From: Propionispora sp. 2/2-37
Lineage (GTDB): Bacteria > Bacillota > Negativicutes > Propionisporales > Propionisporaceae
Assembly: GCF_001298735.1 (NCBI RefSeq)
Contig: NZ_CYSP01000010.1
Coordinates: 1 to 64,000 of the forward strand
Reading direction: 5' to 3'
DNA length: 64,000 nt
Part shown: in pieces, positions 34,972 through 45,782 of the stretch
How the letters are laid out: each line of letters opens with the position of its first letter
Numbering within the stretch: position 1 is the stretch's first letter
Notes under the pieces: generated by a model
The model's database searches: none
Seen by the model: the letters and a program-made list of their open reading frames with translations, nothing else
Told to the model about the DNA's origin: nothing
Program-made: the position numbers and the translations under genes

Positions 34972-35043
34972 AAGGATGCAGGAATAATGATATTTGCCAA
35001 GAATTACAGTTTATGAAAAAGCACATGGTGGTGTCTCTACTTC

Positions 35044-36048
35044 ATGATGAATAGTGGGTTAAAAGACCTTGGCGAGTTTGGTTTAATTGATCTGATAAAA
35101 CAGGATACCATTCAGGATCCGAGCAGCGTAATTGCCGGTATTGGCGATGATGCGGCCATTGTGTTGCCGACTCCCCGCCAACTGCAGCTTTTAACTACGG
35201 ATATGCTGGTGGAAAGTGTTCATTTTGATTTGAAAACAACTACGCCCTGGCAGCTTGGCTACAAGGCGGTTGCCGTCAATCTGAGTGATATTGCCGCTAT
35301 GGGCGGTAATCCTAAACAGGCGTTGGTTTCATTAGCCATTCCGAAAACTACGCCGGCTGATTTTGTTGTTGATTTATATAAAGGCATGAAGGAGATTTGC
35401 CGGGAATTCGGTGTAAACATTGTCGGCGGTGATACGGTTTCCACGCCGCAGACGTTGACCATCAACGTTGCCGTACTAGGCGAGGTAGAGCCCGGCGGTA
35501 TCGTGCGCCGTTCGGGTGCCGGGATGGGGGATATTGTGGCTGTTACCGGAACATTAGGCAATTCCGGGGCCGGCCTTGACTTACTGCTGGCAGGAGATTG
35601 GGAAGAACACGATTTTGCCTGGCCTTTAGTGACCGCTCATTTGACGCCGCGTCCACAGGTGAAGGCCGGGCAGCTTTTAGGCGGGATGGGCGTCTCCAGT
35701 TTAAATGACGTCAGTGACGGGCTGGCCAGTGAAGCCCATGAAATTTCCCTTGCCAGCGAAGTGGGAATGCATATTTTTGCCGATAAGATCCCCTTGGCAG
35801 GTGAACTGAAGGCTGCTGCGGCTTTGCTGCATACCGAAGCGCTCCACTATGCGCTGTACGGTGGTGAAGATTATCAACTGTTGTTTACAGCGGAGCCGAG
35901 CCGCTGGGGGCAATTAGCCGAGATGGATATCGGAGTTGAAGTTACGGCGATTGGGAAAGTTACCAGGAAAGAAGAAGGGGTTAAACTGGTTATGCCTGAC
36001 GGCAGGATTTTGCCGCTCGAACCCAAAGGATATAACCATTTTCGTTAG
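35044..36048 (+). CDS. thiL: Thiamine-monophosphate kinase
   Basis: Phosphorylates thiamine monophosphate to the active cofactor thiamine diphosphate. The AIR-synthase-like fold is shown by GIGDDAAIV (residues about 34-42), TTDMLVESVHFD, AVNLSDIAAMGG and LNDVSDGLASEA. Length 334 is normal. Start at 35044 or 35047 (tandem ATG) lacks a strong ribosome site. It leads the conserved thiL-tsaE-tsaB-rimI-tsaD order also known in Bacillus. No TPP riboswitch is seen upstream. Confidence 0.94.
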   Translation: MMNSGLKDLGEFGLIDLIKQDTIQDPSSVIAGIGDDAAIVLPTPRQLQLLTTDMLVESVHFDLKTTTPWQLGYKAVAVNLSDIAAMGGNPKQALVSLAIPKTTPADFVVDLYKGMKEICREFGVNIVGGDTVSTPQTLTINVAVLGEVEPGGIVRRSGAGMGDIVAVTGTLGNSGAGLDLLLAGDWEEHDFAWPLVTAHLTPRPQVKAGQLLGGMGVSSLNDVSDGLASEAHEISLASEVGMHIFADKIPLAGELKAAAALLHTEALHYALYGGEDYQLLFTAEPSRWGQLAEMDIGVEVTAIGKVTRKEEGVKLVMPDGRILPLEPKGYNHFR

Positions 36049-36144
36049 TGCGTGGACATTATAGTGAGCAGTAACAGGTTTAATTTTTCTGTTTTCGAAT
36101 GACGCGTCAGGATAGGGAAAAGTGACAAGGAGTTAAAGTTCAAT

Positions 36145-36627
36145 ATGATCATATGTAAAACACAGAGCCCGGAAGCGACTTTCGCTTTCGGGAAAAAATT
36201 GGCCGGTTTATTACATAGTGGCGATGTTCTGTGCCTTGAAGGCGATCTGGGAGCAGGGAAGACGCTCCTGGTACAGGGAATAACGGCAGGATTGCCAGCT
36301 GCTGGTCCTGTTACCAGTCCGACGTTTACCGTAATGAATGTATATGAGGGACGGTTGCCGGTGTACCATTTTGATATCTACAGACTGGAACATCCCGCGG
36401 AATTGCAGGATATCGGCTTTGATGAATATACCGGTTCACATGTTGAAGGCATAGCCGTCATTGAATGGCCTGATAAATTTCCCGAATATATGCCGGAGGA
36501 AAATATATGGATTATCCTTTCAGCGGGTGAAAACCCGGATGAACGGGTATTATCTATTCAGGTACATGGAAAACGTTATGCAGACTATGAAGAGGAGTTG
36601 AGAAAGATTGCCGATTCTTGCCATTGA
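36145..36627 (+). CDS. tsaE: tRNA threonylcarbamoyladenosine biosynthesis ATPase TsaE
   Basis: P-loop ATPase of the t6A37 tRNA modification complex; it drives cycling of TsaD-TsaB. Walker A is EGDLGAGKTLLVQG (residues about 33-46), followed by SPTFTVMNVYEG and HFDIYRL. 160 residues is usual. The last 20 bases overlap tsaB. AAGGAG lies upstream of the ATG. Confidence 0.94.
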   Translation: MIICKTQSPEATFAFGKKLAGLLHSGDVLCLEGDLGAGKTLLVQGITAGLPAAGPVTSPTFTVMNVYEGRLPVYHFDIYRLEHPAELQDIGFDEYTGSHVEGIAVIEWPDKFPEYMPEENIWIILSAGENPDERVLSIQVHGKRYADYEEELRKIADSCH

Positions 36628-37315
36628 TACAGCTACTCTCGTATCCAGCGTAGCGCTTGCTGCAGCGGATACGCTGGTAGCTGAACTTACTTTACAGACC
36701 AAAAAAACACATTCGGAATTATTGATGCCGCATATTGATCGAATTTTACAGATGGCGACAATCGAAAAGTCGTTACTTAAGGCAGTGGCTGTCAGCATTG
36801 GACCAGGTTCGTTTACCGGTCTTAGAATTGGTTTGGCTACGGCCAAGGCCTTGGCCTATGCGCTTCATATTCCTCTGATCGGAGTACCTAGCCTGGCGGC
36901 TCTGGCGTTTAACTGCCCTGTACCGGGAAGCATTTTATCACCGGTATTGGATGCACAAAAGGGGAATGTATATCAGGCATTATATACCTGGCAGAATGCG
37001 GAACTTACCGAACTGGTCCCACCCAGAGTCATCTCTTTTGCAGCCGCATTGGAGGAACTGGCAGTTAGGGAACACCCGGTGCTGTTACTGGGCGAAGCAG
37101 CAGTGGCGCATCGTCGTGAAATTGAAGCGCGGGGTGCTAATATCATGATGGCGGCACCTCATGTGGTTATGGCGCGTGCCGGCAGTATTGCCATGCTGGC
37201 ACACCGGCTGTTAAAGCAGGGAGTGTACCACGATGTATTTTCCTTAGAGCCGCTTTATATTCGTAGATCGGAAGCCGAAGAATTGTGGGAAAAACGCTGT
37301 GGTGCGGTGCAATGA
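36608..37315 (+). CDS. tsaB: tRNA threonylcarbamoyladenosine biosynthesis protein TsaB
   Basis: Non-catalytic partner of TsaD with the ASKHA fold: ILAIDTATLVSSVAL at the N-terminus and SIGPGSFTGLRIGLATAKAL at about 63-82. It starts at TTG 36608 inside the tsaE gene and overlaps rimI by 4 bases. It stabilises the TsaD-TsaB heterodimer that adds threonylcarbamoyl to A37. Confidence 0.94.
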   Translation: MPILAIDTATLVSSVALAAADTLVAELTLQTKKTHSELLMPHIDRILQMATIEKSLLKAVAVSIGPGSFTGLRIGLATAKALAYALHIPLIGVPSLAALAFNCPVPGSILSPVLDAQKGNVYQALYTWQNAELTELVPPRVISFAAALEELAVREHPVLLLGEAAVAHRREIEARGANIMMAAPHVVMARAGSIAMLAHRLLKQGVYHDVFSLEPLYIRRSEAEELWEKRCGAVQ

Positions 37316-37758
37316 ACCCAATAGGTATCCGGCGTATGCAAATGTTGGACATTGAGGCCGTTATGAAGGTTGAACAGGCATCCTTTTCCACTCCCTGGTC
37401 ACAGCAGGCCTTTGAATCGGAGCTGAAAAACGAATTAACCTATTATCTGGTGTTGTGCGAAGGCAGGAAAATAATCGGATATGCGGGTATGTGGATTATC
37501 GTGGACGAGGCCCATGTAACCAATGTGGCCGTACTGCCTGAATACCGGGGACGGGGACTTGGTGAGAAACTAATGTCCTCGCTTAAGGAGGCTGCCGCGG
37601 CACGGGGGGCGGCCAGTATGACATTGGAGGTGCGCCCTTCCAACCGGGCGGCGCGGAGCTTATATGAAAAGCTGGGATTTGTCCGGTGCGGGTTACGCCG
37701 CAATTATTATACGGACACTGCGGAGGACGCACTCATCATGTGGTGCCGTCGCTTATAA
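37312..37758 (+). CDS. rimI: Ribosomal-protein-alanine N-acetyltransferase RimI
   Basis: A GNAT acetyltransferase of 148 residues. The acetyl-CoA loop is VTNVAVLPEYRGRGLGEKLM (residues about 67-86) and the C-terminal pattern LEVRPSNRAARSLYEKLGF is typical of RimI. ATG 37312 overlaps the tsaB stop (ATGA). The usual target is the N-terminus of ribosomal protein S18, although here the role is by homology only. Confidence 0.9.
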   Translation: MNPIGIRRMQMLDIEAVMKVEQASFSTPWSQQAFESELKNELTYYLVLCEGRKIIGYAGMWIIVDEAHVTNVAVLPEYRGRGLGEKLMSSLKEAAAARGAASMTLEVRPSNRAARSLYEKLGFVRCGLRRNYYTDTAEDALIMWCRRL

Positions 37759-37934
37759 AAAAAGACCACTCGCGTGGTCAAAGGGTGATTGTTCCTTTTA
37801 CAATATGATGCCCGGCCAGAAAGTGTTACGAAAACAATGCAGGAAATGAAATATGTGGCTTGCAGTTGTCTGATTCATTTTACTGAAGTGGAGTGTAAGC
37901 TGCTCAATTACCAGTAATACGGGGGAGTCCATTT

Positions 37935-38969
37935 ATGAAAGTTAGAACACAGCAGCGCTGTTTGATATTAGCGCTGGAAACCAGTTGCGATGAGACATCC
38001 GCAGCCGTCATTGCCGATGGACGCACGGTTTTGTCCAATATTATTTCCTCACAAATTTCCGTTCATCAAAAATTTGGCGGTGTTGTGCCGGAAATCGCGT
38101 CGCGCAAGCACATTGAAAATGTTATTGGAGTGGTGGATGAAGCATTGCATACCGCCGGTGCTGTCTTACAGGATATGGCTGCCATCGGGGTTACTTATGG
38201 ACCGGGATTGGTCGGGGCACTTTTAGTCGGAGTGTCGGCCGCCAAGGCTCTGGCCTTTGCCGCCGATTTGCCGTTAGTAGGGGTAAATCATCTGGAAGGG
38301 CATATGTTTGCTAATTTTTTGGCTCATCCAGAGCTGCAGCCGCCTTTTGTTTCCTTGGTGGTATCCGGGGGACATACCTCCCTGGTTCATGTCCGTGAGT
38401 ATAATTCATTTGCTTTATTGGGCCAAACAAGAGATGATGCCGCCGGAGAAGCTTTTGACAAGATCGCCAGGGTAATGAAATTACCCTATCCGGGCGGCCC
38501 GCACATTGATCGATTGGCTAAGACTGGTAATCCACATGCCTTTCCTTTCCCTAGAGCGCTTACCGGCGAAAATAGTTTTGAATTTAGCTTTAGCGGCCTA
38601 AAGTCAGCAGTTGTTAATTTTTTGCACAATGCCGAACAACGCGGTGAGACAGTTCAAGCTGCTGACATTGCTGCCAGTTTTCAGGCTGCAGTTGTTGATG
38701 TCCTAACGGAAAAAACGGTCCGGGCGGCTCAAAATAATCAGGTGGACCAGGTTGTCCTTGCCGGAGGGGTAGCGGCCAATAGCTATCTGCAACGGGAACT
38801 GGAAGGGCGGTGCCGGCAGGCAGGAATTAAGCTGTATTTTCCTCCGCCAATACTTTGTACCGACAATGCAGCCATGATTGCCTCCCGGGCCTATTACCAA
38901 TACCTGGCCGGTGATCTGGCTGATTTACATCTTAATGCGGTTCCGGCACTACAGTTGGGGACCAAATAG
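37935..38969 (+). CDS. tsaD: tRNA N6-adenosine threonylcarbamoyltransferase TsaD
   Basis: Catalyses transfer of the threonylcarbamoyl group to adenosine 37 of ANN-decoding tRNAs. The metal-binding HLEGH (residues about 118-122), the ALETSCDETSAA N-terminus, VVSGGHTSLV, and FPFPRALTGE are clear. 344 residues, full length. GGGGGAGT precedes the ATG. A 176-base gap separates it from rimI and contains a short hairpin GACCAC/GTGGTC at 37764-37779. Confidence 0.96.
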   Translation: MKVRTQQRCLILALETSCDETSAAVIADGRTVLSNIISSQISVHQKFGGVVPEIASRKHIENVIGVVDEALHTAGAVLQDMAAIGVTYGPGLVGALLVGVSAAKALAFAADLPLVGVNHLEGHMFANFLAHPELQPPFVSLVVSGGHTSLVHVREYNSFALLGQTRDDAAGEAFDKIARVMKLPYPGGPHIDRLAKTGNPHAFPFPRALTGENSFEFSFSGLKSAVVNFLHNAEQRGETVQAADIAASFQAAVVDVLTEKTVRAAQNNQVDQVVLAGGVAANSYLQRELEGRCRQAGIKLYFPPPILCTDNAAMIASRAYYQYLAGDLADLHLNAVPALQLGTK

Positions 38970-39010
38970 TCCATACGCGATATGTTTGGTGAAAATGCTT
39001 GTCATACAAT

Positions 39011-39093
39011 TGTGGATAGTGTGAATAAATAATAAAGAAATAATTATTTATCAGGAATTTCCCTGTGGATAGAATTGTGGATTGTGTGGATAA
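39011..39093 (-). promoter_or_regulatory. Cluster of DnaA boxes downstream of tsaD
   Basis: Five 9-mers in one orientation match the DnaA box TTATCCACA when read on the minus strand with at most one or two changes: TGTGGATAG (39011), TGTGAATAA (39020), TGTGGATAG (39064), TGTGGATTG (39076) and the perfect TGTGGATAA (39085). A weaker TCTGGATAG is at 39108. The stretch 39028-39051 between them is AT-rich. It is not next to dnaA or dnaN, so it is more likely a DnaA titration or regulatory site than oriC. Confidence 0.7.
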
Positions 39094-39186
39094 CTTCGGG
39101 GATAATGTCTGGATAGCTGTTTTGACGGTGAGTTGGTGATAAAAGTATGAGAATGTGTTATTTTAACAATTGTTATAAAAGGAATT

Positions 39187-39214
39187 TTTACGTCTTCAGT
39201 AGAATAACTATAAT
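39187..39214 (+). promoter_or_regulatory. Sigma-A promoter for the HisKA_2 kinase/ANTAR operon
   Basis: TTTACG, 16 bases, TATAAT. It lies 70-100 bases past the DnaA boxes, so those boxes could influence it. Confidence 0.5.
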
Positions 39215-39244
39215 TTGAACATTTCTGGAGGGAAATTGGGGGCT

Positions 39245-40669
39245 ATGAGTGTTGCTGGAGACATATGCAGGAAAATAAGTGGATTGCAGTCCGCGCAGAT
39301 TGAGCTATTAGAAAACATAACGGTGAATTTGGGCATTGTATCTGATTTAGCGCATGCACAAGTCACTGTATATGCCAGAGCCCGTGATGAAAATTTTGTA
39401 GTTATTTTAGCACAGGTAAAGCCACATACTAGCTTTATACAGCGAAAACCGAGTTTATTGGGTTCTACTCTTCCGATTGCCGAAGAACCACTTATTTTTC
39501 GCACTTTTGTCTCCGGTGAATCCATTTGCGGTCAGCGTGAATGGGCATTGGGGATGTGGATGGAAATGTGGACCTATCCGGTTTTGGATAATGAGGGCAA
39601 TATCATTGCTGTCATTAGTTTTGAATCGAATTCCGATGAGGTCCGGGCTGAAGGACACAGCATTCTGGTAGAAAGTGCGTATATGCTGCAATTAATTTTG
39701 CGTGGCGTATCTAATCGTAAACTTTTTCGGCCTCTTTCGGCAAGTGACGGTATTTTAATCATCGATGAAATGGGGCAGATCATTTTTGCTAATGCGGCAG
39801 CTATCAGTATATACAAAGTATTGGGTGTAAGCCATATTGTCGGCCGGCGTTTTTATGATCGGCATGTGGATATGCGGCTGGTGCAAAAGGCAATTCGCAG
39901 CAAGGAACCGAGTGAAGTGGAAATCGAAGCCGGCGGAATGACATTGGTACAGCGTGTCATTCCCATTGTCAATGATACAGGGCAATTAATGAGAGTGGTT
40001 GTCATTGTTGCCAATGTCACGGAAATCAAGAAGAAGGAAAAGGAATTATCCATAAAGGCGGCTGTCATCCAGGAGATTCATCATCGGGTAAAGAATAATT
40101 TGCAAACCATTGCTAGCCTGCTTAGATTACAGGCGCGCCGTACCAAATCGCAGCCGGTCAAGGCAGCCTTAAGGGAAAGTGTGAACCGTATCCTCAGCAT
40201 TTCTGTGGTGCATGAATTTTTGTCGCAACAGGATGCCGAATTTATTGATGTGGCTGAAGTGGCCAGGAATATACTGGATATGGTTATTCAAAATATGCTG
40301 GAACCGGATTTTAATCTGCAGACTATTTTCAACGGCAATACGGTGATACTGGCTTCGGAAAAAGCCAGCAGTCTGGCATTAGTGATTAATGAACTCATTC
40401 AAAATTCTATTGAGCATGGCTTTACCGGCCGCAGAGAAGGCGTAATCGGTGTGGATATAGCCACTTTAGAGGCTACCTACCAGATTGAAATATATGATAA
40501 CGGGATTGGTTTACCACCTGATTTTAATGTGCAAACGTCCAATAGTCTGGGCTTGCAAATTGTACGGACTTTGATTGAAGAAGATCTTGGCGGTAATTTC
40601 CGGTTATATAGTGAACAGGGTACTCATGCTTGTATTACAATTCCCCGTGAGGTGGAGGGAGGGAAATAA
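39245..40669 (+). CDS. Cytosolic sensor histidine kinase (HisKA_2 type)
   Basis: About 474 residues with no membrane segment. An N-terminal sensor region of roughly 150 residues is followed by a PAS-like domain (about 165-265), then the HisKA_2 box EIHHRVKNNLQTIASLL and a HATPase (NELIQNSIEHG, DNGIGLPPDF, LGLQIVRTL). The layout matches kinases that phosphorylate ANTAR regulators, such as PdtaS, and the next gene is such a regulator two bases later. GGAGGG at 39227 allows either TTG 39236 or ATG 39245 as start. Confidence 0.85.
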   Translation: MSVAGDICRKISGLQSAQIELLENITVNLGIVSDLAHAQVTVYARARDENFVVILAQVKPHTSFIQRKPSLLGSTLPIAEEPLIFRTFVSGESICGQREWALGMWMEMWTYPVLDNEGNIIAVISFESNSDEVRAEGHSILVESAYMLQLILRGVSNRKLFRPLSASDGILIIDEMGQIIFANAAAISIYKVLGVSHIVGRRFYDRHVDMRLVQKAIRSKEPSEVEIEAGGMTLVQRVIPIVNDTGQLMRVVVIVANVTEIKKKEKELSIKAAVIQEIHHRVKNNLQTIASLLRLQARRTKSQPVKAALRESVNRILSISVVHEFLSQQDAEFIDVAEVARNILDMVIQNMLEPDFNLQTIFNGNTVILASEKASSLALVINELIQNSIEHGFTGRREGVIGVDIATLEATYQIEIYDNGIGLPPDFNVQTSNSLGLQIVRTLIEEDLGGNFRLYSEQGTHACITIPREVEGGK

Positions 40670-40670
40670 T

Positions 40671-41252
40671 ATGCAACGGCTTAGAATTGTTATTGCCGAC
40701 AATGAATCGATTATCAGAATGGATTTGAAAGAAATTCTGGAAGAAGCCGGACATACTGTGATCGGTGAGGCGACAGACGGTCTGAAAGCTGTGGATTTGG
40801 TGCGGCGGGAGCGTCCTGATTTAGTTATTATGGATATAAAAATGCCGGAAATGGATGGAATTACAGCTGCAAAGATTATTTCCAACGAAAAACTTTCTCC
40901 GGTTTTATTACTTACCGCTTTCAGTCAGAAGGAAATTGTAGAAAAAGCCAAAGATTCCGGCGTTATGGCATATTTGGTCAAACCGGTGAAAGAAGCCAAT
41001 TTATTCCCGGCCATGGAAATTGCTCTGTCGCGTTTTAAAGAATTTATGGACCTGGAACAGGAACTGGAAGGTGTCAAAACCTCGTTAGAAACACGGAAAA
41101 TTTTAGATCGTGCCAAGGGGATATTGATGGATGCCTATAATTTAACTGAAAGTGAAGCTTACCGGCGTATCCAGCAGTATAGTATGAGCAAGCGGAAATC
41201 CATACGGGAAGTAGCCGAGGCTATTGTGGAATCGGTCACAAAAAAAAGGTAA
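40671..41252 (+). CDS. Response regulator with ANTAR RNA-binding domain
   Basis: A 193-residue protein. The receiver has IADNES and phospho-acceptor Asp55 (VIMDIKMPEMDG), then a coiled linker, then the ANTAR domain at about 130-190 (RAKGILMDAYNLTESEAYRRI). ANTAR regulators bind twin hexaloop RNA hairpins and stop transcription termination. GGAGGGAAATAAT precedes ATG 40671. Its kinase is upstream. Targets are unknown; none of the hairpins annotated here is a clear hexaloop pair. Confidence 0.9.
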   Translation: MQRLRIVIADNESIIRMDLKEILEEAGHTVIGEATDGLKAVDLVRRERPDLVIMDIKMPEMDGITAAKIISNEKLSPVLLLTAFSQKEIVEKAKDSGVMAYLVKPVKEANLFPAMEIALSRFKEFMDLEQELEGVKTSLETRKILDRAKGILMDAYNLTESEAYRRIQQYSMSKRKSIREVAEAIVESVTKKR

Positions 41253-41258
41253 GAAGGG

Positions 41259-41290
41259 CCCAGCAGCTGTTTTGCTGGGTTTATTTTTAT
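41259..41290 (+). terminator. Terminator after the ANTAR regulator
   Basis: CCCAGCA pairs with TGCTGGG across 7 bases, then TTTATTTTT. Confidence 0.75.
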
Positions 41291-41449
41291 GGATAGGCTG
41301 AGACAGTAAGTGGTTTAACCAAGCTTAATAAGATTCTGGAAAACTGGAAAATATTCCGGGATTATTGAATATTTTTTCCAGTGGCAGAAAACAATACAAT
41401 GCATGAGATAAAATTTACAAAAAAAATTAGTTTTTTCCCATGAAAAGTC

Positions 41450-41478
41450 TTGATTTTTTTTACCAAATTATATATCAT
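41450..41478 (+). promoter_or_regulatory. Sigma-A promoter of groESL
   Basis: TTGATT (41450-41455), 17 bases, TATCAT (41473-41478). The CIRCE operator begins 12 bases after the -10. Confidence 0.65.
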
Positions 41479-41489
41479 AGTTTATGGAA

Positions 41490-41516
41490 TTAGCACTCGA
41501 CGTCAGTGAGTGCTAA
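41490..41516 (+). promoter_or_regulatory. CIRCE operator, HrcA-binding site
   Basis: TTAGCACTC, nine bases, GAGTGCTAA: an exact CIRCE inverted repeat. HrcA repressor bound here would block groESL transcription until heat or misfolded protein titrates GroEL. hrcA itself is not in the window. Confidence 0.97.
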
Positions 41517-41546
41517 CAATTAAATTATAAATGACAAACACTATAA

Positions 41547-43512
<1,966 letters not shown>

Positions 43513-43595
43513 GGACACCTTACAGCTCAGAAATCAAGGGGTCTCCCTCCATGGTAGGGAATACCCAATGCTGACATATTGCTAACAAATTTGAG

Positions 43596-43638
43596 GCCTC
43601 GCACGAGTTGAGAGAACTTGTGCGAGGCTTTCTCTTTC
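43596..43638 (+). terminator. Terminator of groESL
   Basis: GCCTCGCACGAGTT pairs with AACTTGTGCGAGGC (one G-U) across GAGAG, then TTTCTCTTTC. A weaker hairpin (GGGTCTCCCT / AGGGAATACCC) precedes it at 43540-43567. Confidence 0.8.
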
Positions 43639-43771
43639 ATTCTTCGCAAACACTGAAAGTTGGCAAATTAAACTTGTGGCAGCCTCTTGTTTCTTTTTCC
43701 CTTGGAGCATATTCTTTCTCCTTTTTGCATAAGTACTACTACAGTTTGTTAGGGAGTAGGGAGGTATGCGC

Positions 43772-44512
43772 ATGGTTTTTAATCTGCGGCGTTTTCGAAC
43801 ATATCGGCATTTATTTTATAGTATGATTGGGTTATTGGCTATCAGCACAGTCTACGTAGAGATTGCCGAGCTGATTGCAAACGGCCCTATGGCCATTGCC
43901 GGTACCCGGACAGAACAAAAGGTAGTGGCTTTAACGTTTGATCATTCCTGGGGCAATAAATTTACGCCCTCTATTTTGGATACGCTAAAACAAAACGATG
44001 TGAAAGTTACCTTCTTTATTATGGGACCCTGGGCGAAAAAATTTCCGGAAGTGGCACAACGCATGGTGACTGACGGTCATGAAATCGCCAGTCATGGGTA
44101 TCGGCACGAAAACTATGGCGATAAGCCGACTGAATGGGTGCGTGAAGATATTCAAAAAGCACATGAACTGATTAAAGAAGTTACCGGTGCGGAACCAACA
44201 CTGCTTCGTCCGCCTAACGGCCATTATTCGCAAAATTCTCTGAAGGTCACGGATGAGTTAGGTTATAAGACGATTATCTGGAATGTCGATTCTTTGGATT
44301 GGAAAAATCCGGGACGTGATGTGATTGTGGAACGCGTAATGAAACGCCTTAAGCCTGGAGCCATTATTCTTATGCATGCATCCGACACACCGGTTCAAAC
44401 AGCGGAAGCTCTGCCTATTTTGCTGGATAAAATAAAAGCGGAAGGCTATAAGATTGTGACGGTTGGCGAATTATTGCAAAATTATAGTGAAAAAGGGCTA
44501 CTAAAGCATTAG
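43772..44512 (+). CDS. Polysaccharide deacetylase, PdaB-like
   Basis: A CE4-family deacetylase with one N-terminal membrane segment (residues about 14-30). The motifs follow PdaB: ALTFDHSWGNKFTP (motif 1, with His instead of the second Asp of classic TFDDG), IASHGYRHENYG (metal-binding His pair), LLRPPNGHYS and ILMHASD. It should remove acetyl groups from peptidoglycan or a related glycan outside the membrane; PdaB proteins act in spore formation. ATG 43772 is six bases after GGAGGT; ATG 43766 is too close. Confidence 0.85.
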   Translation: MVFNLRRFRTYRHLFYSMIGLLAISTVYVEIAELIANGPMAIAGTRTEQKVVALTFDHSWGNKFTPSILDTLKQNDVKVTFFIMGPWAKKFPEVAQRMVTDGHEIASHGYRHENYGDKPTEWVREDIQKAHELIKEVTGAEPTLLRPPNGHYSQNSLKVTDELGYKTIIWNVDSLDWKNPGRDVIVERVMKRLKPGAIILMHASDTPVQTAEALPILLDKIKAEGYKIVTVGELLQNYSEKGLLKH

Positions 44513-44517
44513 CGGTG

Positions 44518-44548
44518 CGGAGCAGTCAAAAACTGCTCCGTATTCTTA
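44518..44548 (+). terminator. Terminator after the deacetylase
   Basis: CGGAGCAGT pairs with ACTGCTCCG across a five-base loop, then TATTCTT. Confidence 0.7.
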
Positions 44549-44651
44549 ATGTTTAGACATTTAACGAACAGGCAGGAAATGCGATTCTGCCGGCGAATGT
44601 AAAAAGGTTACATATTATGTTACGGGAATGAACAGAAGTGAAGGTGAATCC

Positions 44652-45782
44652 ATGGTTACTGTTGATGCTGCTGCAGAAAAGATTTTATCCGGTAAGCGGC
44701 TGAATTTTTCTGAAGCAATGGCTTTATACCAGCATAACGATATAGTACATCTGGCTAAACTGGCTCGTTTGGTGAAGCAGGCTAAATCCGGGAGCCAGGT
44801 GTTTTTTAATGTAAACCGGCATATTAATTTGACGAATATTTGTGTTTCCGGCTGCCCTTTGTGTGCTTTTGCCTGCAAAGCGGAAAATGCTGCCGGCTAC
44901 ATTATGGATGAAGCAGAGGTTGTGAGGCTGGTGCGGGCTGCAGCCAATGAATATCCGGATCTTTCTGAAATACACATGGTAAGTGCCTTGCATCCGGACA
45001 AGCCGTTTCAATACTATCTGGATATTGTAAAAGCGGTTAAACGGACATTGCCTGCTATTCATGTAAAAGCCTTTACACCGGTGGAAATTATACATTTTAG
45101 TACCATTGCCCAGATTTCAATCGAAACCGTCCTTTGCAGGTTAAAGGAAGCCGGACTCGACTCACTTCCTGGCGGAGGTGCAGAAATACTGGATGATGAA
45201 GTACGCCGGCGAATTTGCCCGAACAAGGCCACGACTCAGCAATGGTGTGAAGTCATGAAAACAGCGCACCGGTTGGGTTTACCAACCAATGCAACCATGT
45301 TATACGGACATATTGAAACGGTTGAGCAAAGAATCCGTCATTTATTTACCATACGGGATATACAAGATCAGACGAGGGGATTTCAGGCTTTTGTCTCCTT
45401 TCCCTTTCATCCGGATAATACGGCATTAGCTGGACAAACGGCAAGAGCGAGTGCCTGGGAGGACTTAAAAATGATTGCCATTGCCAGATTGGTACTGGAT
45501 AATATTGAGCATATTAAAGCCTTCTGGATGATGCTTACTTTGCCGATCGCTCAGTTGTCTCTTAGCTTTGGGGTGGATGATTTGGACGGTACTGTAGTGG
45601 AGGAAAAAATTATTCATGCCGCAGGAGCCAGTACCCAAAAAGGCATCACCAAAGGGGAGCTTATTAAGTTAGTCCGGGAGACCGGATTTATTCCGGTAGA
45701 ACGTGATACTTTCTACCATCCTGTAAAAATTTATGGAAAGGATGGATCAGGCAATGATACAGCCGAAACTGGGACATATTAA
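44652..45782 (+). CDS. mqnE: Aminofutalosine synthase MqnE
   Basis: Radical SAM enzyme of the futalosine pathway to menaquinone; it joins SAM's adenosyl part to the MqnA product to give aminofutalosine. The cluster motif is NICVSGCPLCAF (Cys-x3-Cys-x2-Cys), followed by HMVSALHPDKPFQYYLD, FTPVEI and GLDSLPGGGAEIL. 376 residues from ATG 44652, which follows GAAGGTG by about 5 bases; ATG 44628 is a longer option. It overlaps mqnA by 29 bases. Confidence 0.9.
   Translation: MVTVDAAAEKILSGKRLNFSEAMALYQHNDIVHLAKLARLVKQAKSGSQVFFNVNRHINLTNICVSGCPLCAFACKAENAAGYIMDEAEVVRLVRAAANEYPDLSEIHMVSALHPDKPFQYYLDIVKAVKRTLPAIHVKAFTPVEIIHFSTIAQISIETVLCRLKEAGLDSLPGGGAEILDDEVRRRICPNKATTQQWCEVMKTAHRLGLPTNATMLYGHIETVEQRIRHLFTIRDIQDQTRGFQAFVSFPFHPDNTALAGQTARASAWEDLKMIAIARLVLDNIEHIKAFWMMLTLPIAQLSLSFGVDDLDGTVVEEKIIHAAGASTQKGITKGELIKLVRETGFIPVERDTFYHPVKIYGKDGSGNDTAETGTY

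Noticed and set aside
34832-35043. TPP riboswitch before thiL
   Set aside because: No conserved TPP riboswitch cores were seen; only a long-range inverted repeat and a weak promoter.
39011-39116. Chromosomal replication origin
   Set aside because: DnaA boxes are clustered, but dnaA, dnaN, recF, gyrB or other origin genes are absent and the AT-rich part is short.
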